A DNA stretch of 64,000 nucleotides from NCBI RefSeq assembly GCF_033115175.1, contig NC_084835.1:30957858-31021857 (forward strand), written 5' to 3'. Numbering within the stretch: the first letter of the stretch is position 1; each line of letters begins with the position of its first letter. The position numbers were made by a program, and so were the translations under genes. The notes beneath the pieces are model-generated. The model was given only the letters and a program-made list of their open reading frames with translations, was not told the DNA's origin and ran no database searches. The DNA is from Lepus europaeus. Its lineage: Eukaryota > Chordata > Mammalia > Lagomorpha > Leporidae. Positions 23,901-35,900 of the stretch are shown in pieces.

Positions 23901-26900
23901 GTGACATTTAATATATGCACAATGTTGTGAACTTATCACCACCATCTAGTTCTAGAACATTTTCATTATCCCAAAGGAAACTCGCTTGTAGGCTCCCATT
24001 GTCTCTTCCCTGCATCCCTAGATGCTGGCAACCACTAATCTGCTTCCTGTCTTCGTAGATTCGCCTATTTCGGATATTTCACGTAAATGGACTCAAATCA
24101 TTTGAGGACTTTGTGTCTGTCTTTCTCTTAGCATGTGTTTATGCTTTATGTTGTAATATTCATCAATACAATTTTTTTGGCTGAAAAAATTTCATTTTAC
24201 AGGTATATCATGTTTTTATTATTGATGAACAATTTGGGTTGTTTTCATGTTTTAACTAGTGTGAGTAGTGCTACTATGAGCATGTGTATTCAAGTTTGCT
24301 TTTTTGTTTTCAAGATTTTATTTATTTATTTGAGAGAGAGTGACAAAGTGAGGGAGAGACAGAGAGAAAGGTCTTCCATCTGCAGCCCACATGGCTGCAA
24401 GGGCTGGAGCTAGGCCAGTCCAAAGCCAGGAGCCAGAAGCTTCTTCTGGGTCTCCCACGCGGATGCAGGGGCCCAAGCACTTGAGCCGTTTTCCACTGCT
24501 TTCCAAGGCCATAGCAGAGAGCTGGATTGGAAGCCGAGCAGCCCAGGCACAAACTGGCACCCATGTGCCCATAAGGGATGCTGGCGACACAGGTGAAGGC
24601 ATAGTCCACTACACTACAGCACCAGCTCCAAGATGAGTTTAAAGTTAATTTAGTTATATACCCAGAAGTGAGGTTTTAAAATCTGATGGTAATTTTGGGT
24701 TTTCCAGAAACTACCAAGCTATCTACAATGCTTGCATCATTTTTCTATCCACCAGCAATGTAGGAGGGTTGAAGTTTTTCTATATCCTCACCAACAACTA
24801 TTACTTTCATAGTTTTAATAATTATTGTAGACCTCTAAGTCGGTATAAAGTGATATTGTGGTTTTGATTGGCATTTTTCTGATGGCTAATGATGCCTTTT
24901 AGCCATTTATACACCTTTGAAGTGTCTACTCAGATACTCAGATCCTTTGCCCACTTTTTTTTTTTTTTTCGGAGATGTATTTATTTATTTGAAAGGAAGA
25001 GTTAGAGGCAGAGGCAGAAAGAGAGATAGGGGTCTTCTATCTGCTGGTTCACTCCCTAGATGGCCGCAACGGCTGGAGTTGCGCAGATCCGAAGCCAGGA
25101 GCTTCTTCGAGGTTTCCCATGTAGGTGCAGGGGCCCATGCACTTGGGTCATCTTCTACTGCTTTCCCAGGCCATAGTAGAGAGCTGGATCAGAAGTGAAG
25201 CAGCCAGGACCCAAACCAGCACCTATACGGGATGCTGGTGCTGCACGTGGCAGCTCTATCCACTGTGCCATTGTGCCGGACCCTGTCTACTTTTTAAAAG
25301 TTACTTTTTTAAAGATTTATATATTTGAGAAGGGGTGTAAGGAGAGAGAGACAAAGATACCCTCCATCTGCTGGGTCACTCCCAAGATGCCCAGAGCAGC
25401 TGGGGCTGGGCCAGGTTGATACCAGGAGCCTGGTAGACGGCAGGCATCCAAGTACCTGAGCTGTCATCTGCCTTCCCAAATTCATTAGCATGAAGCTGGA
25501 TTGGAAGCATAGTAGCAGGGACTACTCCAATACAGGATTCTGATGTTCCAAGTGGCAGTTTAAACCACTGCGCAAAAGTCTGCACTGCCTGCTTTTTAAT
25601 TGGATTATTTGTCATCTTACTGAGGTGTAAGAGTTCTTCATTCTAGGTACAAGTTTGTTATTAGGTATGTGATTGGCAAGTGGTTTCTCCCATTTTATGG
25701 GTTATCTTTACTTTATTGGTAGTATCCTTTGCGCAGGAGTTATTTTGATGAAGTCCAGTTTATATTTTCTTTTGGTCCTTGCACATTTGGTGTCATATCT
25801 AACAAAAGCAAGATCATCCTGTGTTTTTTCTTCCTAAGAGTTTTAAATGGGCATCTTTTGGATGTTTCATATTTTGTATTAATCACAAAATTTTTAGTGT
25901 TTTCTTGTGTAGAATTTATCAAAGCATTTTAATTAGATTGTTTAATTTACGTAATACTGGTTAAATGTCTCTGTATAGTTAGTTACTTGGCCTTTTTGGT
26001 CTTTCTTTCACTAGCTTAGCTCTTGTCATGCTGTACTTTCAACTCAACTTGCTGATGCCATGATGTTTCCCATTACCCAGTTTAAAGAACGAGATCTGAA
26101 AGGTATTGAAGTCAAACTTACGTTTACTTTCATTAGCTGTCAGAAGATCAATGCTTGTAAAATGCATATCACTATCTACCTAAACTGTTTCTGACTGCAA
26201 CCTTTGCCACTTTTACTTTAATTAGTCACCAAACATTTATAGGAACTAAGGCGAGGTGTCTGAACTAAATACTGAGTTATATGAATAAGTTATCTTTTCC
26301 TTTGAGAAATCCTGCAGAAGGAGATGGTAAAAACACGCAATTATGATACTGTGCCTGTTATGGTTAGGGAATAAGCGTTGTGCTGTGCGGGTTCAGAAGA
26401 GGGGGTTCAGAAAGGCTATGCCAGTGATATGACTCAAGCGTTGAACGGTAAAGAGGAATTTGCTGAGAAGAGAGTCATAGTTCTATTAGATAATTATTAG
26501 AGGGACTAGGATGACCAAAGCTGTAGAAGTATATAGCTTGTTTTAATAGTGACAAATTCAGTGTGACTGCCACATTGGATGTTTTGGGGCAAGACTGGAG
26601 ATGCTTGTAGCATTAGATTTGATAGCCCTGGATCATGCTAAAGAGGACTTGAGTTTATGAGCAAAGAGTAGTCAGTGGAGTTCTTTAAGGAGTAGAGACA
26701 AAATCCCTTTGTTTATCAGGACAGAACAGAGTAAATTTGGTGTCTAGGAGATTGAAGTAGGAAAGTCCACTGAGGTCTGACCAAGGCCTGAATTAGGTTA
26801 GGGGCACAGAATATAGGAGTATGTAGATGGCTGGAGTTGTGGGAGACAGGAGTGCTGCTATGTGTAACAACTTTCAAGTTAGTGGATTTTTTTATCACTC

Positions 26901-29900
26901 ATTTAGAATTACTAGGTGATAAAATGAGAGTTTTGCAGACTTTGCTTCTTTATCATCTATAAACTCAGTCATACAGATTTGTTTTCAAAGTATTTAGATA
27001 GAATAAAACTATTTAACTTATCAGTGAATGATAAAGTATTTCAGTCATACATGGGATGAAGACAGATGTATTTTAGAGGTAGAGTTAATAATTGTGGTGA
27101 TGCTCAGAATGTTTTTTTCCTAAGGTCAAGAAACAAGAATTCTTTTCTTATAATCCAAGGAGACTGATTATATTGCTGATTTGAAGGAAGTAGATTTTTC
27201 TGGTGTTGTAATTGTTGCTAATCATAGTAAGTGTTCTGAAGATGAGCTAAAATACAGAGTAACTATTTTGCTTTGAATGTTGAATATTATTTGGAAGTTT
27301 TAATTTTGGCTTAAGTGACATTTACTGTCTTCAGAACAAACTTGATGTTGCATAAATATGCTGAACTGGAATTATTCTTGAACTTTTTCAGAGATACTGA
27401 CATTAAAGGAAGTATTTCAGATTGCCAGTAATGGTAAGCCCTGAATTCCTTACACACTTCTTCTTTTTTATTAATTTTTTTTTTTTTTTTAAGAAAAAGT
27501 GAACCACCCTCTGGTTCACTTCCCAAATGGCCTCAATGGTCAGATCTGGGCTGGTTCAAAGCTGGGAGCCAGGAGCTTCTTCCAGGTCTCCTACGTGGGT
27601 GCAGGGGCCTGTGGACTTGGGCCATCTTCTGCTGCTTTCCCAGGCTGTCGGCAGGAAGCTGGATCGAAAGTGGAGCAGCTGGGACTTGAACTGGTGCCTT
27701 ACTGGATGCCAGCACCATAGGTGGTGGCTTTACCCATTACTCCATAGTGCTCACCTACACACTTATTTCTTGTAATAACGAATTTTTCATTGCACATCCA
27801 TAGCTAGATTCTTTGTGAAAATTGAAATTTTTAAAAAGAATAAAAAGTTGAAGTGAACATAATTTAAATCAGTTTTGTTATTTACATTGTTTCTACTATA
27901 TAAAAAAAAATTGAAGGAAATTTGTAGTTTACTCTTTAAATGTCTAAGATATTTTACCTTCCTTCTGTATATATTCCAACTTTTTTAAAATGAGCATTTG
28001 CTAATTTTGTTGTAAAAATACTTTTTTTTTCTTTTGGACAGGCAGAGTGGAGAGTGAGAGAGAGAGAGACGGAGAGAAAAGCCACTGCTGCAGCCGGCGC
28101 TCTGTGCCAATCCGAAGCCAGGAGCCAGGTGCTTCTCCTGGTCTCCCATGCAGGTGCAGGGCCCAAGGACTTGGGCCATCCTCCTCTGCCCTCCCGGGCC
28201 ACAGCAGAGAGCTGGCCTGGAAGAGGGGCAACCAGGACAGAATCCGGCACCCCGATCGGGACTAGAACCCGGTGTGCCGGCGCCGCAGGCAGAGGATTAG
28301 CGCCGGCCTGTAAAAATACTTCTAAAAATACTGTCAGTAGAGGGGCCTGCGCTGTGGCACAGCGGGTTAATGCCCTGGCCTGAAGTGCCGGCATCCCATA
28401 TGGGTGCCGGTTCGAGGCCCAGCTGCTCCTCTTCCAGTCCAGCTCTTTTCTGTGGCCTGGGAAAGCAGTAGAAGAGGGCCCAAGTCCTTGGGCCCCTGCA
28501 CTCGCGTGGGAGACTCAGAAGAAGCTCCTGGCTCCTGGCTTCGGATTGGCGAAGCTCCGGCTGTTGTGGCCAGTTGGGGAGCGAACCATCGGGTGGAAGA
28601 CCTCTCTTTCTCTCTGCCTCTTCTCTCTCTCTGTAACTCTGACTTTCAGATGAATAGATAAATCTTTTAAAAAAAAAAAAATCTAGGCCAGCGCCGCGGC
28701 TCACTTGGCTAATCCTCCGCCTGCGGCACCGGCACCCCGGGTTCTAGTCCTGGTTGGGGCACACCTCTTCCATTCCAACTCTCTTGTGGCCCAGGAGTAC
28801 AGTGGAGGATGGCCCAAGTGCTTGGGCCCTGCACCACATGGGAGACCAGGAGGAAGCACCCAGCTCCTGGCTTCAGATTGGCACAGCGTGCCGGCTGTAG
28901 CAGCCACTTGGGGGGTGAACCAATGGAAGGAAGACCTTTCTCTGTCTCTCTCTCTCACTGTCTAACTCTGTCTGTCAAAAAAAAAAAAAATACTATCAGT
29001 AGACTATTGTTCCCTTGCCATTGGATTTTTTTTTTAAAAATAAGTTTGATAGAAACAATTTAAGGGGATTTTGGTCATGGGGGAAATTTGGCTGTGGGGA
29101 AAATTTGAATGCAGTAATTCATGTGATAGGGAATTCTTTTCTTGCTATAGTACACTGGCAGAGAGATTCACAAGTAAAAACCATTTAACACTTCAAGTGT
29201 TGCAAAGTTCTGTGGTTAACATTCATTTCTGCTTTCCAGATCATGATGCTGCAATTAACAGATACAGTCGACTGTCAAAAAAGAGAGAAAATGACAAGGT
29301 GTGATATATACCTTCTCCTTCAGTATCATTATATTCTTAAAATTATATCTGTGAACTGCATTGAATTAGTTATCTTTTTTTAATATCACATTAACATGAA
29401 AATGGTCAAAAAATAAATGAGAGGGAATCCACTGAAAAAGTATTTGAGTAGTTTGCAGAGATATAATAAAGATTTTAGCTAATGTTATTATTGAAAGTGG
29501 AGAGGAAAGAATACTTTTGGAAGGAATATTTTAAAAATTTATTTACTTTTTTTAAAGCTTTTACTTAATAAATGCAAATTTAATAGGTACAACTTTAGGA
29601 AAATAATGGCTCTTCTCCCCTATACCCCCTCCCACTCCCACTCCCGTCCCACCTCCTACTCCCTCTCCCATCCCATTTTTCATTAAGATTTGTTTTTAAT
29701 CAACTTTATATCCAGAAGACCAACTCCATTCCAAGTAAAGATTTCAACAATTTGCACCTCGCCACACACACAAGATGTATAAAGTACTGTTTGAGTACAA
29801 GTTTTGCAGTTAATTCTCTTAGTACAACTCATTAAGGACAGAGGTCCTACATGGGGAGTAAGTGCACAGTGACTCCTGTTGTTGATTTAACAATTAACAC

Positions 29901-32900
29901 TCTTATTTATGGCATCAGTAATCACCCGAGGCTCTTGTCATAAGCTGCCAAGGCTATGGAAGCCTTTTGAGTCCACAAACTCTGTCAGTATTTAGAAAGA
30001 GCCATAAGCAAAGTGGAAGTTCTCTCCTCCCTTCAAAGAAAAGAACCTCCTTTCATGGCCCCTTCTTTCCACTGGAGTCTCACTCACAGAGATCCTTCAT
30101 GTCGATTTTTTTTTTTTTTTTTTTTTTTTTTGGCACTGTGTCTTGGCTTTCCATGCCTGAAATGGGCTCATGGTCTTTTCAGCCAGTCTAGAATGCCTTA
30201 AGGGCTGATTCTGAGGTCAGAGTGGTGTTTAGGGTGTTTTTCATCCTCTGAGTCTGCTTTGTGGACTGCTTTCCATGTTGGAACATGGTTTCCTTTTTAA
30301 TTCTATCTGTTGTTATTACTAGACACTTGGTCTTATTTATGTGATCCCTTTGACACTTAATAATATTTATATAATCAATCACTTAATATCACTTTAACGT
30401 GTAAGATGGCATTACTACTACCCAGCTTAATGGGATTTGGAGTCTCATGGCAAATTTTTAACTTTACCCTTAGGTGAAAGTCCATGGGAATGTGTGCATA
30501 GCTGTACAGCTCCTCCCTCTCTTATTCCCACTCTTATTTTTCACTGGAATCTATTTTCAATTGACTTTATGCACTTATGATTAATTCTACATTAAGTAAA
30601 GGGTTCAACCAGTGGTATTAAGTAAAAAGAATAAAGTAATAAACTGTTCCTTGGCAGTAAAGACAAGGGCTATTCAAGTCATTGCTTCTCATAGTGTCAG
30701 TTTCACTTCTCCAGGTTTCCTTTTTTTTTGACAGGCAGAGTGGATAGTGAGAGAGAGAGACAGAGAGAAAGGTCTTCCTTTTTGCCGCTGGTTCACCCTC
30801 CAGTGGCCGCTGCGGCCGGCGCATCTCGCCGATCCGAAGCCAGGAGCCAGGTGCCTCTCCCGGTCTCCCATGCGGGTGCAGGGCCCAAGGACTTGGGCCA
30901 TCCTCCACTGCACTCCCGGGCCATAGCAGAGAGCTGGCCTGGAAGATGGGCAACCGGGATAGAATCCGGCGCCCCAACCAGGACTAGAACCCAGTGTGCT
31001 GGTGCCGCAAGGCGGAGGATTAGCCTGTTAAGCCACGGTGCTGGCCTCCAGGTTTCCTTTTAGGTGCTCTGTTAGTTATCACAAATCTAGGAGAACATAC
31101 AGTATTTGTCCCTTAGGGACTGGCTTATTTCACCAAATATGATGTTTTCCAGACTCATCCATTTTGTTGCAAATGACCGGATTTCATTTTTTTTAACTGC
31201 TGTGAAGTATTCCATAGAGTACATTTCTCATAATTCCTTTTTTTTTTTTAACTTTTATTTAATGAATATAAATTTCCAGTGTACAGCTTATGGATTACAA
31301 TGGCTTCCCCCTCCCATAACTTCCCTCCCACCCGCAACCCTCCCCTCTCCCGCTCCCTCTCCCCTTCCATTTGCATCAAGATTCATTTTCAATTCGCTTT
31401 ATATACAGAAGATCAATTTAGTATAAAGATTTCAACAGTTTGCACCCACATAGAAACACAAAGTGAAACATACTGTTTGAGTACTAGTTATAGCATTAAA
31501 TCACAATGGACAGCACATTAAGGACAGAGATCCCACATGAGGAGCAAGTGCACAGTGGCTCCTGTTGTTGACCCAACAAATTGACACTCTAGTTTATGGC
31601 GCCAGTAACCATCCTAGGCTGTCGTCATGAGTTGCCAAGGCTATGGAAGCCTTCCAAGTTTGCTGACTCTGATCATATTTAGACAAGGTCATAAAAGACA
31701 GAGTGAGGATAGTAACCAATGATCCTAAGAGTGGCATTTACCAGGTTTGAACAATTATACAGCATTAAGTGGGGAAGAGGACCATCAGTACACACAGGTT
31801 GGGAGTAGAGCCATTGGTGGTAGAGTAGAGGTTATGATGACAAAGGAATGAGGCCCAAGTGCACTAGACAGGGCCTAGAACAAAGGACAGAGTCATTATT
31901 AGAGGAGCTAAGAAAGGTGCTGTCTAAGCTACAATTAATTTTTCTGATTGAGAGGCAAATAGAACCTGATAGAAGGGGCTTGATAATAATCTGGTGGGCT
32001 TTAGGCCTTGTAAGTTAAGAGGCCCAGACCTATCTATTTCTTCACATGGGGTATATCCTAAGGGAGGTGTGAACCTCCAAGGGGAAGGCACTCTGTTGAC
32101 TTTCATTACTTGGCTGGGCTGGGAGGAGAGCTGGCCAGGTAAAGGCAGGTGGCATCTCTAACAAGAAATTTACAGTTCTGCCTGCAATGTTGCTGACCCT
32201 ACTTGACCATCCCCTCTGCTGCAGTGGTCACGTTGGAAGTGGGGCTGAGTGAAGGGCTTTTCAGCTTAGAGCCAATAAGATCTGTGGCTCTGACCTGGGC
32301 ATCCTTCGACTCCAGGGCAGGTCCATTTCCAGTGATCCAACTCTTGGCAGAGCTGCCAGGGCTCTTCACAAGCTGACTTCTGCTGAAGCCCAGGCTTACC
32401 ACATTGAAAGCCACTGCAGTGGACTGGCCTGTTGGGTCTCCTTGAGGGCAGATCACTGTACAGATCAGCCATTAATAGGCCTACCACCCATTGCTTCTGA
32501 TGCCTAGCTTTCTTTTCCTCCTGGTTTGTGTTAAAGCAGACCAGAGGATGCAAGTCAAGGGAGTGCCCGTGTCCCATCTCTAATCTTCGGTGGCCTGAAC
32601 TACAAGTCTATAGTCACAGGCATGTTCTGTAGTAGTTTTTCTAAGGTAGACAATGCCCATGAGGAAAATTATATTCTCACTTTAAAACTTTCTTTCCCTT
32701 TGGTCTGAAAGGGAGGTTTTTCCTACTTACTGTATACTTCGCTGATGGCGAAGAGAATCTAGCTATGACATTATTATTTAAGTTCTTATTTTGGCTATGC
32801 TATTGTAGAAAAATGTTAGCCATCTCTTTTATAAGGTCTAAAGATTAAATTGTGCATCCTACAGATTCCTTCATAATAGAATTAGTTTCCTACCTTGAAG

Positions 32901-35900
32901 AGAATAGAGAAATGAAAGAACAAGTTGGGCTTAGAATAGAGAAATGAGGGAGCAAGTCCTAGATCGCTTGCTGACAATAGCAATATCACATGAATACTTA
33001 GCAAACCGTTTCAACCATTAGATAACAACTTAAGAAAACATTTACCAGAAGGTCCAATGCCTTCTATAAATTTTAAGAATCATGTATTTGAAAACACCTC
33101 TTAAATATCTAACATGGTGTAGCTTGTTTAGCCAGTAAACTTAAGCACAACCATCTAAAATGTTTTTAGTTTCTTTCTAACAACAAGTCTAAAACACATG
33201 ATACACAGATTCAGGTCACACAAATTAAAATGTATCTTTGATTGATTTTAGCAGCTTAAATTTATGGACAATCTTATCTATAAGCCATTTAAAATAAAAC
33301 TCTTAATAAAATTTCCCCATGTGAACATACAATATGTACACACATATAATATAGCATAATAGACCAATATAGCAATTTTAATAATAGCTTTTAAAATCTT
33401 TAACTCTTTTTGTAGATTGCCAATTGATTTGAATTGCTTTTTGTTTTTAGTAACCTCAGTTAACCATACTTTCTCTCAGTGGGTACTGTTAATACATTAT
33501 TGGCTTCATCTGTTTGCAGAGCCATCCCAAAGTACTGAATACAATAGAAGTGGCTGGAAAAAGTCCATAGGAACCTATAGGAGGACAGCTAAACACAGAA
33601 CCAACAACGCTTTAGTTTTATGAGCAGCACATCATATATAACTGTGGATGACAAAAGACTTTAAGTCGCCATGTTTAAAATTAGAAACTCATCAACCAAC
33701 AAGAGGCACTTGCTTACTTCACAGTATTTTTGAAAGCACCTGTAGGATTTTACAAGTATTTATCCCTTTAGGCCTCTGGGGCTTTCTCATTAAGATAACT
33801 ATCATGTCTAGTAACACAAGATCATTAGACTTTTTAATTCTCAAACATTTGTATTAATAGCATTTTCCATTATAGAAACTTAAAGTCTGGTACCACATCA
33901 CATCTTGACAGTCCTTCTAATATACTCCAAATAGCCTGATTAGTTGGTGTCTCTATAAGATGAGAGACATAGGTCCTTCGATTTTTTCAGTTGGGCCCAA
34001 ACTGGAAAAACCAAAGTCCAGGATTTACTGGAAATTTTAGAGACCAGATTGTTTGAAACTTTGATTTTTTGAATGCCTGTCAAGAATGCCAAGAAGGCTC
34101 AAAATCCAAAATATCTGGTTGAAATAAGATTTCTTAAAATCATGACATAACAGAGACCAAATTTGATCATTGTTACAAGGTGGTTATTCAAATTTTTGAA
34201 AAAAGCACATATTTAAATAACCGATAGCTCTTAATAAAAATTCAGCTGTTTTTGAACAATTAGAATTTAACAGACATCAAGAGAACATAATAGATTACTT
34301 TAACACATTGCTTTAACAGAGCATCAGAGTTTAATTCTATGTCAAAGAGAAATTGAGCTTCCTGTGATCTTTTGCTGTGAGGTTTCCTTCCTTTACCTTC
34401 TTTCATATTGGTGACCATGTTTCTGTGTTTCTGTGTGTAACACATCTTTAAGCATCTTTTGCAGGGCAGGATGAGTGGCAACAAATTCTTTCAGTTTCTG
34501 TTTGCTATGAAAAGTCTTAATTTCACCTTCATTCACAAATGAGAGCTTTGCAGGATATAGTATTCTGGGCTGGCATTTTTTCTCTCTTAGTACCTGGGCT
34601 ATGTCTCGCCATTCCCTTCTAGCTTGTAGGGTTTCTGATGAGAAGTCTGCTGTGAGTCTAATTGGAGATCCTCTGAGAGTAATCTGGCATTTCTCTCTTG
34701 CACCTTTTAGAATCTTTTCTTTATGTTTCACTGTGGTGAGTTTGATTACAACATGTCGTGGTGAGGATCTCTTTTGGTCATGTTTATTAGGGGTTCTATA
34801 AGCTTCCTGTACTAAGATGCCTCTGACCTTCTCCAAACCTGGGAAATTTTCTGCTAGTATGTCACTGAAAATGCCTTCTAATCCTTTCTCCCTCTCCATG
34901 CCTTCAGGAACTCCTAGAACCCGAATGTTGGATTTTTTAATAGTATCCTGTAGATTCCCGACAATATTTTTTAGATTTCTAATTTCTTCTTCTTTTCTTT
35001 GGTTTGCCTGTTTCCTTTCCTGTTCTCTGTCTTCTAAGTCTGATATCCTCTCTTCTGCTTCGCCCATTCTGTTTTTAAGGCTCTCTAATGTGTTTGTCAT
35101 TTGAGCTATTGAGTTCTTCATTTCATTGTGGTTTTTTGTCACTATCACAGTTTCATGTTCTACTAGTTGTTTCATTTCATTTTGATTCCTCCTTAATATT
35201 TCACTTTCATGAGAGAGATTTTCTATCTTGTCCATTAAGGATTTCTGTAGTTCAAGAATTTGTTTTTGAGAACTTCTTAATGTTCTTATCAATTTTTTGA
35301 GATCCGCTTCTTGCATTTCTTCGATCTCATCATCTTCATAATCTTGAATTGGGGTGTCTTTTTCATTTGGGGGCGTCATAGTGTCTTCCTTGTTCTTGTT
35401 AGCTTGGTTTTTGCGTTTGTTGTTTGGCATGTTGGAGATATTTGGTTTCTTCACTGTGGTGTTTTTTCTTGTTACACTATGGCTCTATATTAAGTGGACT
35501 GTCTGCTTTCAGTGGAGCCTTAGAGGCTTGAGATGAGTGTGGACTGAGAGCTGTGTTTGGTTCCTCAGGGTTGAGGGTGTGTCAAAGATGACACTCCCAG
35601 GTTAGGTGTGGTAAATCTCTCTTTCTTTTTTTGATTTAAAAGGGAAGTAATTCCGCACAGCTGAACGTAATTGGAGGTAGTTAGCAGGCAAATGATATAC
35701 CCACAGGAGCCAGAGATCAGAAGCTCTTTCCCAAGGACCACACAGGGAATCTCTGCTGCCCTCAGTGTGGGCTCCAATTCTCCTGCAGTCTCCCACTGGG
35801 TTGCCAAGTTAGATGCTAATCTCCTGTTATTTCACCCCTCCCCCCAGAGTCAGGTTTTTCTGCTAGGCTCAGGGCTGGTGCAGACCTGAGGTCGCTCTGC

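Larger units (their letters stand above)
23866..25960 (-). mobile_element. Ancient L1 ORF2 fragment in APPL1 intron 4
   Basis: Antisense, strongly diverged L1 ORF2 3' sequence, recognised by the classic mammalian string of antisense phrases around TGGTTTTGATTGGCATTTTT, GATCCTTTGCCCAC and GATGAAGTCCAGTTTATATT. It is broken by three later SINEs (24311-24629, 24954-25283, 25307-25583). No open frame survives. Confidence 0.85.
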
